Below are positions 25,335 to 33,597 of a stretch of 64,000 nucleotides of DNA, piece after piece; the stretch's first letter is position 1, and each line of letters begins with the position of its first letter. This DNA comes from Paraburkholderia bannensis (GTDB lineage: Bacteria > Pseudomonadota > Gammaproteobacteria > Burkholderiales > Burkholderiaceae). A program made the translations under genes and the position numbers. The notes beneath the pieces are model-generated. The model was not told the DNA's origin. It did not search any database and worked only from the letters and a program-made list of their open reading frames with translations. Where the stretch lies: assembly GCF_014200455.1 (NCBI RefSeq), contig NZ_JACHBW010000005.1:248001-312000 (forward strand), written 5' to 3'.

Positions 25335-26446
25335 GCTGCCTCGCCACGTTGTTGTTGTGCGAGCTGCGATTTCAACTGCACGAGGCTTGGCGTGACGATG
25401 GGCACGAAGGCCGCTTCGCGGCTGCGGCGCGCGGTGTCGTTGGGCGTTGGCCGCGAGGCATGCGAGCGCAGATAGCCGCGCCCACCCGCCGCCTGGACGT
25501 CGAGCCGCGCCGCCGCGTCCACCACGGCGGCGAGCGCAATACGCAGTTCGAACTGCGCGGCCGGTGCGGCAACGAACGTTCCCGACGTCACGCCTTCGTA
25601 GAGCCGCCCGGCGAGGGCGTTGAGTTCGTGGCGTAGCGCGATGACATCGTCGATCAACGCCGCGCGTACCGGTGCGCTGCTGCCGTCGGCCGCGTCGAGC
25701 GCGCGACGCGCGAGACCGATCGACATACCGCATTGCAGCCCAAGGAAAGCCGGGCGCGCGCGAACCAGGAACGAGCGGGCATCGGCGTCGATCAGGCAGG
25801 TTTCGTCGAGTTCGGCGCCGTCCAGCGTGAGTGCCGCCGTGTTGCTGCCGCGCAGTGCGATCAGGTCGAGGTCGTCGCTGCGCGCGACGCCGGGTAGATC
25901 ATGCGGCACCGCGAAGATTGCGGGCGGCGCGCCGTCGTGCCGATCGAACGCCGCCGCGACGACAAAGCCTTCGCGGCGCAGATTGGTGATCCACGGCAGT
26001 GCGCCGTCGAGCCTGAATCGGGCGCGAGCGGCGTCGAGCGGCGTGGCGCGCATCTGCAGCGGCTCGATCGCGCACAGATATTTCATCGCGTTCGAAAGAC
26101 CGGTTGCGCCCGCCAGTTCGCCTGCAAGCAACGCCGGCAGCCAGCGCACGCGCAGTGGCTCATTCGCGCTTTGCAGCAGATATTCGATGAAGGTGCGCTG
26201 GCCCCAGAACACAAACGCGCTCGCAAGCGAATGGCGGGCGACGGATGCAATCGCCTCGATCGCGTCGACAGTGGTGCCGCCTGCGCCGCCCAGCGCGTGT
26301 GGCACGCCCACGCGGAACAGTCCTGCGCGGCCAAGACGGGGCACGACCTGCGCTGCAAAAGTGGCGTCGGTGTCGAGCGACTCCGCATGCACGTCGATCC
26401 AGTCGGCGAGACCGGCAGGGAGTGCGTCCCCGGCATGATGTGTCAT
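25331..26446 (-). CDS. Acyl-CoA dehydrogenase-fold flavoprotein (DszC/SfnB-like)
   Basis: A 371-residue protein of the acyl-CoA dehydrogenase superfamily. It shows an N-terminal helical domain (LGRAGLFRVGVPHALGGAGG), a beta domain (AGATGLSNAMKY, LDGALPWITNL) and a C-terminal helical domain. In this setting (sulfonate-type importer, no beta-oxidation genes) it is more likely an FMNH2-dependent monooxygenase of the DszC/SfnB kind or a desulfurisation helper than a true acyl-CoA dehydrogenase; this is inference. Its start and stop overlap the neighbouring genes as ATGA, so it is translationally coupled in operon B. Confidence 0.75.
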   Translation of the reverse strand: MTHHAGDALPAGLADWIDVHAESLDTDATFAAQVVPRLGRAGLFRVGVPHALGGAGGTTVDAIEAIASVARHSLASAFVFWGQRTFIEYLLQSANEPLRVRWLPALLAGELAGATGLSNAMKYLCAIEPLQMRATPLDAARARFRLDGALPWITNLRREGFVVAAAFDRHDGAPPAIFAVPHDLPGVARSDDLDLIALRGSNTAALTLDGAELDETCLIDADARSFLVRARPAFLGLQCGMSIGLARRALDAADGSSAPVRAALIDDVIALRHELNALAGRLYEGVTSGTFVAAPAAQFELRIALAAVVDAAARLDVQAAGGRGYLRSHASRPTPNDTARRSREAAFVPIVTPSLVQLKSQLAQQQRGEAA

Positions 26447-27030
26447 GCAGCCTGCTCCGTCGCATGTTTCGCGTAGTCCGCCGCGTTCCAGCGATAGTTC
26501 GCGAGTTGCGGATTCAGTTCATTCTGGGCGAAGTTATTGGCGAAGTTGCAGAGCGTGGCGAGACTCACGCCGAGAATCACTTCGAGCGCGTTGGCGTCGC
26601 TGAAACCGGCGGCGGAGAATGCCGTGCGCGCGTCGTCTGTCACGGCGCCGCGCGTGGAAATCACCGCGCGCGTAAAGGCGGCGACTGCGTCAAGACGCGT
26701 ATCGCCGCTTGCATGGCCCGTGCGCAGTGCAGCGACCACAGGCTCGGCAAGTTGCGCCTTCTTCAGCGCGACGGCCGTGTGGCCCGCCACGCAGAATCCG
26801 CAGCCGTGAATGGCCGCGGCGGTGATCTGCACGGCTTCGCGTTCGGCCAGCGTCAGACCGCTGCGGCCATTGATCTCGCCAACGCTCAGATAGGTTTCCA
26901 GAGCAACGGGGGCGTTCGCCAGCGAGGCCACCAGGTTAGGCAGGAAGCCATTCGACGCGAGCGAGCGTTCAAGCAAAGGACGGCTCGCTTCGGGGGCGCT
27001 TTCGACGGTATGCAGCGGCAGACGGCTCAT
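26443..27030 (-). CDS. Carboxymuconolactone decarboxylase / AhpD-like protein
   Basis: A 195-residue protein of the CMD/AhpD superfamily. The redox motif is complete: the acidic helix LAEREAVQITAAA leads to GCGFCVAGH, giving Cys77, Cys80 and His84, the residues used by AhpD-like peroxidases. It is the first gene of operon B and overlaps the next by ATGA. A role in removing peroxide formed by flavin monooxygenases, or in reducing a substrate, is plausible but not shown. Confidence 0.83.
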   Translation of the reverse strand: MSRLPLHTVESAPEASRPLLERSLASNGFLPNLVASLANAPVALETYLSVGEINGRSGLTLAEREAVQITAAAIHGCGFCVAGHTAVALKKAQLAEPVVAALRTGHASGDTRLDAVAAFTRAVISTRGAVTDDARTAFSAAGFSDANALEVILGVSLATLCNFANNFAQNELNPQLANYRWNAADYAKHATEQAA

Positions 27031-27160
27031 CGGATATCCTCGTGGACTTTAGGTCGATGGAGCGATTGTCTGCGCGGCGGCGGCGCTGGACAATGCGCCG
27101 TTGTCCGCGATTCATGCGGATTTGTCTTGGGCTTCGGCGTGTTCGTCTGAGCGATGTGGG

Positions 27161-28123
27161 CTAGTGAAGCGCGGCGGCCTCGGCGTCGCTCGCGGCTGCG
27201 CGCCGCCAGGCTCCGGGTTGAACGCCGGTCACACGCTTGAACGCTTGTGCGAAGGCCGATTCGGACTGGTAGCCGACTTGCTCGGCGGCGTCGGGCATGC
27301 TTGTGCCGGTGCTCAACATCGACGCGGCAAGCTTCATGCGCACGAGCGTGAGGAATTGAGCGGGCGGCTGGCCGCAGAGTTCGGCGAACTGTTTGCAGAA
27401 ACGCGCGCGCGACATGTGCGCGAATTCCGCCATGCTGGCGGTGGTCCAGCGCTTGCCCGGCTCGGCGACGATGGCCGCAACGAGCGGCGCGAACGCCGGG
27501 CGGCGCAGCAGCGCCCAGAAGCAGGGCGTCAGTTCGTCATTCGTGCCGAGCGCACGCAGGGTGTAAAGAAACAGCAGGCTCGTGAGACGCGCGATCAGTG
27601 GCGAAGGCGTATGCGCATCGAGATGCGCCTCGGCCCGGATCAGCTCGAATATCTGGCGCGCGCCGTGCAGCGCGGGCTGATCGTGCCGCGCGACGACGTG
27701 GTCAGGCAAGAGATCGAGCATCAGGCCGTCCAGACCCGATTTGAATTCAAAAAAGCCACACGCGAGTCCCAGGCTGTCCGGCGCGGGCGCATAGCCGGTG
27801 TCCAGCGGCGTCATGGTGCCGTGACGCGCTTGTTCGTGCCCGGCCGCGGGCGGCAGCGCGTAGGGCGAGAGACAGTGCGCGATGTCGTTGAGCAAGAACA
27901 CGGCGTCCCCTGCCGTGAGGGCTACGCTGCGGGCAGGCAGGCCGCCGCGCGCGGGCAGATGCAGCCAGCAACGGCCATGCAGGACGACATGAAAACTGGC
28001 GCGCCGATGCCCGCTCGTGGAGGCTTGCCACGCGCCGCAATACTGGCCGACGTGAAATAGCGTGCTGGTGACTTCAAGACCTTCAATCAGCCAGGCGGAA
28101 AAGGCATCGACGTGGGACGGCAT
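27161..28123 (-). CDS. AraC family transcriptional regulator with cupin-type sensor domain
   Basis: An N-terminal cupin-like ligand domain (SFHVVLHGRCWLHLP, SVALTAGDAVFLLNDIAH) and a C-terminal double helix-turn-helix (residues about 220-315: WTTASMAEFAHMSRARFCKQ, then MPDAAEQVGYQSESAFAQAF) make this an AraC regulator. ATG 28123 (MPSHVDAFSAWL) gives 320 residues; ATG 28177 is an alternative, and neither has a clear ribosome-binding site. It reads in the same direction as operon B, 130 bases upstream, and is back-to-back with operon C, so either could be its target. Confidence 0.83.
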   Translation of the reverse strand: MPSHVDAFSAWLIEGLEVTSTLFHVGQYCGAWQASTSGHRRASFHVVLHGRCWLHLPARGGLPARSVALTAGDAVFLLNDIAHCLSPYALPPAAGHEQARHGTMTPLDTGYAPAPDSLGLACGFFEFKSGLDGLMLDLLPDHVVARHDQPALHGARQIFELIRAEAHLDAHTPSPLIARLTSLLFLYTLRALGTNDELTPCFWALLRRPAFAPLVAAIVAEPGKRWTTASMAEFAHMSRARFCKQFAELCGQPPAQFLTLVRMKLAASMLSTGTSMPDAAEQVGYQSESAFAQAFKRVTGVQPGAWRRAAASDAEAAALH

Positions 28124-28468
28124 GGAATCAACACGGGAGAAAAGCGCACGCGGACGTTGCGCACGGTGACTCACCATAATTCGTTTTGGCGGCGCGCCAA
28201 ACAAGTTATTGTTCGATGCTTATGCGCGTTGAAGGATTGGGACATCCTGCAAGGGGCGTTATCGGCATTCTGAACGAATTCGCTTACTCGCATACGGCGC
28301 GGGAGTCATCGGGCCGCTGGCATCGGGACACGCAAACGGCACCTGTGTCCCCAATCACGAAATTATGCGGGCGTTAAATGATCGCGCGAGATAAACATAT
28401 AAAAATAGAATAATTCACAGTGCCGGGGTTCGCCGCTAGTCTTGCTTCGATAACGCTAGCGAGGACCT
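28124..28468. promoter_or_regulatory. Intergenic promoter region between AraC gene and operon C
   Basis: 345 bases with no gene. The right half is AT-rich against a GC-rich background and contains ACATATAAAAATAG (28395-28408), similar to stretches upstream of other sulfonate operons at 36096, 41396 and 46790. GAGGA lies three bases before the operon C start at 28469. Promoters for both flanking units must lie here. Confidence 0.4.
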
Positions 28469-29464
28469 ATGGCAGGCTCCAGTTCCACATCGTTTCGTCT
28501 GCGCCGGCGTCTGCTCGGCGCGATCGCCGCAACACCGGTTGCGGCGCTGGGCGCCGCGGGTACGGCGTATGCCGCCGGCGCAGCGGATCTATCGGGCCTG
28601 ACGCTCGTGCTGGGCGATCAGGCCGGCGGCCTGCGCGCGCTCGCCGAAGCGTCGCGCGTGCTGGAAGGCACGCCTTATACGTATCGTTGGGCCAATTTCC
28701 AGGGCGCTGCGCCCCTGTTCGAGGCGCAGCGCGCCAATGCCGTGGATATCGCGCCTGCGGGCGACTTGCCCGTACTGGCTGCCGCCACGGGCGATCCGTC
28801 GCTGCGCATCGTCGCCACTCGCGTGGGTTCGGCGAGGCAACTGGGCATCCTCGTGCCGCAGCATTCGACGATCACCGAAGTTGCGCAACTGAAGGGGCGC
28901 ACGGTGTTTGTGTCCTCGGCGCGCGGAAGTATTTCGGAGTACCAACTCGATGGCGCGCTCGCGGAAGCGGGTATTTCGCGCGCGGATGTCCAGATCCGCT
29001 ACATCCTGCCGGTGGATGCATTCGCGGCGTTTACTTCGGGTTCGATCGAAGCGTGGGCCACCTTCGATCCGTACTACGGTATCGCGGCGTCGCGCGGCGG
29101 GCGCGTGCTGCGCGACGGCAGCGGTATCAATAGCGGACTCGGTTTCATCACGGCCTCGGGCGCGGCGCATGCCAATCCTCTCAAGCGCGCCGCCATTGCC
29201 GATCTGCTGTTGCGTTTGCAACGCGCCGGCGACTGGGCGCTGGCTCATCCACAAGACTACGCCGAGGTTTACAGCAAGCTCACGCGCACGCCGCCCGACA
29301 CGGCGCTCACCATCACGCAGCGCGCGTCGCTCAGACAACGTTTTGTGACCACGGCCGATATCGCCACGCTACAGAAAGTCGCCGATGTGGCCGTGCGCGA
29401 CGGCATTCTGCCGCGCCCGCTCGATGTCGCGTCGCTGGCCGATACGCACATCGGCGTCGCCTGA
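28469..29464 (+). CDS. ABC transporter substrate-binding protein, SsuA type
   Basis: A 331-residue aliphatic-sulfonate-type periplasmic binding protein. The N-terminus RLRRRLLGAIAATPVAAL resembles a Tat signal and is cut near TAYA-A. The mature part has TLVLGDQAGGLRALAEAS, YTYRWANFQGAAPLFEAQRA, DIAPAGDLPVLAAATG and SIEAWATFDPYYGIA, the SsuA set (WANF and WA(T)FDP(Y/F) are the ligand-pocket segments). It is first in operon C, 23 bases before the permease. Confidence 0.87.
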   Translation: MAGSSSTSFRLRRRLLGAIAATPVAALGAAGTAYAAGAADLSGLTLVLGDQAGGLRALAEASRVLEGTPYTYRWANFQGAAPLFEAQRANAVDIAPAGDLPVLAAATGDPSLRIVATRVGSARQLGILVPQHSTITEVAQLKGRTVFVSSARGSISEYQLDGALAEAGISRADVQIRYILPVDAFAAFTSGSIEAWATFDPYYGIAASRGGRVLRDGSGINSGLGFITASGAAHANPLKRAAIADLLLRLQRAGDWALAHPQDYAEVYSKLTRTPPDTALTITQRASLRQRFVTTADIATLQKVADVAVRDGILPRPLDVASLADTHIGVA

Positions 29465-29487
29465 TCGATCATTCGGAGTCCGCATTC

Positions 29488-30534
29488 ATGTCTACTCAAG
29501 CAGAAGCTTCCACGCAGGCGCTGCAAAACGCCATACGGCAGACAAGGCCGAAGGGCGATGCCTTGCGCGGTCTGGTCAGCGCGCTGGCGGGGCTCGCGTG
29601 GCTGGGGGCGGCGGCGATCACGCGCGCTTGGCCCAGCCTCGACGACTGGCCGCACGCCGATGCGCTGTTCGCATTCGAACTGGTGCTGGCGGCCGTGTCG
29701 TTCGCCATCGCGCTGGCAAAGCGCACGCAGCGGCCCGTTGCGGCGGAAGAGGGCGAGGCACACCCGGCGCTGCACGGCTGGCTCGCAACGGGACCGTGGC
29801 TGCTCGCGCTGGCTTTGGCCATAAGCGCATGGGAAATCGCCACGGCCAAGCTCGAATGGCTGCCGCGCCCGTTCTTTGCGCCGCCCGAAGCGCTGGTGGC
29901 GGTGTTCTTCGACGACTACGCACGCCTCGCCTCCAGCGTGGCGCACTCGTTTGGCCTGCTGGCCTACGGCTATGCGATCGGCGCGGCCACTGGCTTCGTG
30001 GTGGGCGTGAGCATCGGCTGGTCGCGAGCGGTGGGCTACTGGCTGCATCCCCTGCTGCGCCTGATCGGCCCGCTGCCCGCCACGGCCTGGCTGCCGCTGG
30101 CGTTCTTCTTTTTTCCGTCCAGCTTCAGCGCGAGCGTGTTCCTGATCGCGCTGGCCTCGGCGTTTCCGGTGGCGGTGCTCACGTGGTCGGGCGTCGCGGG
30201 TGTGAACCCGGCGTTCTACGACGTCGCACGCACGCTGGGCGCGCGGCCCGGTTTCCTGATCCTGCGCGTGGCGATTCCGGCGGCGCTGCCTTCGGTGTTC
30301 GTCGGCCTGTTCATGGGGCTGGGCGCGTCGTTCTCCGTGCTCATCGTCGCCGAGATGATGGGCGTGAAAGCGGGGCTGGGCTGGTATCTGCAATGGGCCC
30401 AGGGCTGGGCCGCGTATTCCAACATGTATGCGGGGCTGCTGGTGATGGCGCTGATGTGCTCGGGTCTCATCACGCTGTTGTTCCGCGTGCGCGACCGCGT
30501 GCTCGGCTGGCAAAAGGGGCTGCTCAAATGGTGA
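29488..30534 (+). CDS. ABC transporter permease, SsuC type, with N-terminal extension
   Basis: Inner-membrane permease of 348 residues, some 80-90 longer than usual SsuC. The extra N-terminal part holds two further hydrophobic segments (SALAGLAWLGAAAI and FAFELVLAAVSFAIAL) before the standard core starting LALALAISAWEIATAKL. The coupling loop is DVARTLGARPGFLILRVAIPA. Its end overlaps the ATPase start by seven bases. Confidence 0.85.
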   Translation: MSTQAEASTQALQNAIRQTRPKGDALRGLVSALAGLAWLGAAAITRAWPSLDDWPHADALFAFELVLAAVSFAIALAKRTQRPVAAEEGEAHPALHGWLATGPWLLALALAISAWEIATAKLEWLPRPFFAPPEALVAVFFDDYARLASSVAHSFGLLAYGYAIGAATGFVVGVSIGWSRAVGYWLHPLLRLIGPLPATAWLPLAFFFFPSSFSASVFLIALASAFPVAVLTWSGVAGVNPAFYDVARTLGARPGFLILRVAIPAALPSVFVGLFMGLGASFSVLIVAEMMGVKAGLGWYLQWAQGWAAYSNMYAGLLVMALMCSGLITLLFRVRDRVLGWQKGLLKW

Positions 30535-31343
30535 TCGCAGAGGCAACGCGGCAACACGTCCGCCAGGACGCAACGCGCACGGGCGCGCGCATCGAGATTC
30601 GCCATGTGAGCCACGGCTTCGCGCTGCGCGGCTCGACGCTGCCTGTGCTCGACGATGTGAGCCTGACGGTCCAGCCCGGCGAATTCGTCGCGCTGCTGGG
30701 ACCGAGCGGCTGCGGCAAATCCACCTTGCTGCGACTGGCGGCGGGGCTGGAAACGCCGCGTACCGGCAGTATCGAAGCCGACGGCAAACCGGTGATCACG
30801 CCCGATCCCTCGCGTGTGCTGGTGTTTCAGGACCCCACGCTGTTCCCGTGGCGCACGGTGCGCGAGAACGTCGCGCTCGGGCCGCAGGCGCAGGGTGCGC
30901 GGCGCGGCCCGCGTGCCGCCGAAGTGGAGGCACGCATCGACGCCGCGCTCGAACGCGTGGGTCTCACGCAGTTCGCGCAGGCTTGGCCGCATCAATTGTC
31001 GGGCGGCATGGCGCAACGCGCGGCGCTGGCACGCGGTCTCGTCAACGATCCGGCCTTGCTCGCGCTCGACGAACCGTTCGGCAAGCTCGATTCGCTCACG
31101 CGCATGCGCATGCAGGCGGAACTCGTGGCGCTCTGGCAGCGCGCGCGCTTTTCCGTGCTGTTCGTCACGCACGACGTCGAGGAGGCGCTGGTGATGGCCA
31201 ACCGCGTCGTGGTGTTCAGCGGGCGGCCCGCGCGCATCGTCAGCGAGGTGCACAACGATGCGCCGTATCCGCGCCATCGCGACGATCCGGCTCTGGTCGA
31301 ATTACGCAAAGACGTGCTCGCGCAACTCGGGCTCGAAGCTTGA
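30528..31343 (+). CDS. ABC transporter ATP-binding protein, SsuB type
   Basis: A 271-residue ATPase with Walker A GPSGCGKST, Q-loop FQDPTLFPWRTV, signature LSGGMAQRAALAR, Walker B LLALDEPFGKLD and switch FVTHDVEEA. ATG 30528 overlaps the permease stop. The frame's long upstream extension is a shadow of the permease gene and was discarded. A second SBP gene follows after 39 bases, so this one ATPase/permease pair may serve two binding proteins. Confidence 0.88.
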   Translation: MVIAEATRQHVRQDATRTGARIEIRHVSHGFALRGSTLPVLDDVSLTVQPGEFVALLGPSGCGKSTLLRLAAGLETPRTGSIEADGKPVITPDPSRVLVFQDPTLFPWRTVRENVALGPQAQGARRGPRAAEVEARIDAALERVGLTQFAQAWPHQLSGGMAQRAALARGLVNDPALLALDEPFGKLDSLTRMRMQAELVALWQRARFSVLFVTHDVEEALVMANRVVVFSGRPARIVSEVHNDAPYPRHRDDPALVELRKDVLAQLGLEA

Positions 31344-31382
31344 GAAAGCGTTCATTACATCCTTCACGGAACCACCACACCG

Positions 31383-32426
31383 ATGAAACCCCTCGACGCA
31401 TCGAAACACGCCGCGCCATCCTCCCCGCAACGCCGCGACTGGCTGCGCAAAAGCGCGCTCGCCACCGGCGCCGCCGCGTTGGGCGGTCTGTCCTTCGGGC
31501 TGCCCGTCACCCGGGCGCTCGCCGACGAAGGCGCTAAATCGCTCAAACTCTCGTGGAATGCCGGGGCGATCTGCACCGCGCCGGTTCCCGTTGCGCTGAC
31601 GCAGGGCTTTTTTAGAAAGCGCGGGCTCGACGTCGAACTCGTGAACTTCGCGGGCTCGACCGACCAGTTGCTGGAAGCGATCGCCACCGGCAAATCGGAT
31701 GCGGGCGTGGGCATGGCGCTGCGCTGGATCAAGCCGCTGGAGCAGGGTTTCGACGTCAAGCTCACGGCGGGCATCCACGGTGGGTGCATGCGCCTGCTCG
31801 CCACGAAAAGTTCAGGCATCGTCGATCTGGCGGGACTCAAGGGCCGCACGGTGGGCGTGAGCGATATGGCTAGCCCGGCGAAGAACTTCTTTGCGATCAC
31901 GCTCAAGAAGCAGGGCATTGATCCGGACGCCGAGGTGCGCTGGCGGCAGTACCCGGCCAATCTGCTTGGCGAGGCGCTCAAGAAGGGCGAGGTGCAGGCC
32001 ATCGCCGACGGTGATCCGACCATCTGGACGCTGCGTGAATCGGACCATCTCTACGAGGTGTCGAACAATCTGTGCGGCGAATACGAGAACCGCGTGTGCT
32101 GCGTACTGGGCGTGCGCGGCACGCTGGTGCGCAAGGACCGCGCCACCGCGCAGGCGCTGACCGCTGCCTTGCTCGAAGCCACCGAGTGGACTGCGAACCA
32201 TCAGGATGCCGCCGCCAAGGTGTTCTCGGGCTATGCGCCGAACGCCGATGTGGGCCAGCTCGCCGCCATGCTCAGGAGCCACACGGATCGCCATCATCCG
32301 GTGGGCGATGCGTTCCGCAAGGAGATCGCGCTGTATGCCGACGATCTGAAGACGGTGGGCGTAGTCAATGCGAGCACCGATTCGAACCGCTTTGCGTCGC
32401 GCGTATTCGCTGACGTGCTGGCCTGA
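31383..32426 (+). CDS. ABC transporter substrate-binding protein, NitT/TauT family, Tat signal
   Basis: A 347-residue periplasmic binding protein. A twin-arginine motif (RRDWLRKSA) and hydrophobic region end at ALA-D near residue 48. The mature part begins LKLSWNAGAICTAPVPVALT, then KRGLDVELVNFAGSTDQLLE, AIATGKSDAGVGMALRW and LKGRTVGVSDMASPAKNFF. The Cys-rich stretch NNLCGEYENRVCCVLGVRG is characteristic of a CmpA/NrtA-like subgroup. It ends operon C; a perfect GC hairpin follows at 32439-32464. Confidence 0.84.
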   Translation: MKPLDASKHAAPSSPQRRDWLRKSALATGAAALGGLSFGLPVTRALADEGAKSLKLSWNAGAICTAPVPVALTQGFFRKRGLDVELVNFAGSTDQLLEAIATGKSDAGVGMALRWIKPLEQGFDVKLTAGIHGGCMRLLATKSSGIVDLAGLKGRTVGVSDMASPAKNFFAITLKKQGIDPDAEVRWRQYPANLLGEALKKGEVQAIADGDPTIWTLRESDHLYEVSNNLCGEYENRVCCVLGVRGTLVRKDRATAQALTAALLEATEWTANHQDAAAKVFSGYAPNADVGQLAAMLRSHTDRHHPVGDAFRKEIALYADDLKTVGVVNASTDSNRFASRVFADVLA

Positions 32427-32438
32427 CAAACCTCGCTC

Positions 32439-32464
32439 GCCGCGCCCGCCAGAGCGGGCGCGGC
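32439..32464. terminator. Perfect GC hairpin between convergent operons
   Basis: GCCGCGCCCGC and GCGGGCGCGGC form a perfect 11-base-pair stem with loop CAGA, placed between the convergent ends of operons C and D (stops at 32426 and 32488). It could end transcription in both directions, although no U-tract follows on either strand. Confidence 0.5.
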
Positions 32465-32487
32465 GGCCATTGCCGCACCACGCAATA

Positions 32488-33585
32488 TCAGGCCGCCCGT
32501 AGTGCGGCCTCTTCCTTTGCCACGGCTGCACGTACGAGCGGCAGCAGATCGCGGCCATAGGCGAGCGCGTCTTCCAGCGGATCGAAGCCGCGAATCAGGA
32601 ACGTCGACACGCCCAGCTTGCGATATTCGAGCAACGCGTCGGCCACCTGTTGCGGCGTGCCGACGAGTGCGGTGGAATTGCCGGCCGCGCGCGTGAGCGC
32701 CGTGATGCCGGTCCACAGCCGCGTATCGACCACCTTGCCTTTGGCGGCCTCGGCCAGCAGTCGCTTCGAGCCCTCGTTCTGCGGGTCCTTGGGGCGGCGC
32801 GTGAAGTTGGGCGAACGCGCCACCACCTCCTGGGCGCGCGCGAGGATGGATTCGGCCCGCGCCCACGCGGCGTCTTCGGTGGGCGCGAGAATCGGGCGCA
32901 GCGAAAGGCTGAAGCGGATCTGCTGCGCGCGCCCATGAACGGCCGCAGCGGCGCGCACGCGCGCGATGGTTTCGCGCACGGCGTCGAGCGATTCGCCCCA
33001 CAGCGCGAACACATCCGCGTGCTTGCCCGCCACCGCGATCGCCGCCTCCGACGAGCCGCCGAAATACACCGGCAGATGCGGCTGCTGCAACGGCCTGACC
33101 TGCGAGCGGTGACCCGCGACGCGATAGAACGCGCCTTCGTGATCGAAGGGCGCGTTGCTGGTCCAGGCGCGCTTGACGATGTCGAGATATTCGTCGGTGC
33201 GGCGGTAGCGCTCGTCGTGCGTGAGCCAGTCGCCATCGCGCTGCTGTTCGACATCGTCGCCGCCGGAGATGATGTGCACGGCGGCGCGGCCTGCGCTGAA
33301 ATGATCGAGCGTCGCCAGTTGGCGCGCGGCCAGCGTCGGCGCGATGAAGCCGGGGCGGTGCGCGAGCAGGATGCCCAGCCGCTGCGTCTGGTGCGCCACG
33401 AACGAGGCGATCTGCAGGCCGTCGGGCGAAGCGCTCGAATGGGCGATCAGCACGCGGTCGAAGCCGCCGTATTCATGCGCCTGGGCAACCGTTGCGATCC
33501 ACGGCGGATTGACGGCCGCGCCTTCGGGCAGATGAATTTCGCTGGACTCTTGATGACTGACGTAGCCGATGAATTCGACGCTCAT
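32488..33585 (-). CDS. SsuD-like FMNH2-dependent sulfonate monooxygenase
   Basis: A 365-residue LLM enzyme of the alkanesulfonate monooxygenase group, predicted to cleave C-S bonds to sulfite and aldehyde with external FMNH2. Family blocks: LAHRPGFIAPTLAARQLATL, HFSAGRAAVHIISGGDD, HDERYRRTDEYLDIVKRAW, VYFGGSSEAAIAVAGKHAD and STFLIRGFDPLEDALAYGR. Compared with E. coli SsuD as I recall it, the Arg-x-His pair (Arg226/His228) reads S-x-R in SLSLRPI, and the Cys54 position is in SSASPDG, so it is a divergent paralogue. Arg in LTRAAGNSTALVG fits the mobile-loop Arg297. It is last in operon D. Confidence 0.82.
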   Translation of the reverse strand: MSVEFIGYVSHQESSEIHLPEGAAVNPPWIATVAQAHEYGGFDRVLIAHSSASPDGLQIASFVAHQTQRLGILLAHRPGFIAPTLAARQLATLDHFSAGRAAVHIISGGDDVEQQRDGDWLTHDERYRRTDEYLDIVKRAWTSNAPFDHEGAFYRVAGHRSQVRPLQQPHLPVYFGGSSEAAIAVAGKHADVFALWGESLDAVRETIARVRAAAAVHGRAQQIRFSLSLRPILAPTEDAAWARAESILARAQEVVARSPNFTRRPKDPQNEGSKRLLAEAAKGKVVDTRLWTGITALTRAAGNSTALVGTPQQVADALLEYRKLGVSTFLIRGFDPLEDALAYGRDLLPLVRAAVAKEEAALRAA

Positions 33586-33597
33586 GGCAAGACTCCT

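Noticed and set aside
29269..30573. 434-residue open frame on the minus strand
   Set aside because: Antisense of the permease of operon C; runs of Arg, Gln and His are characteristic of shadows.
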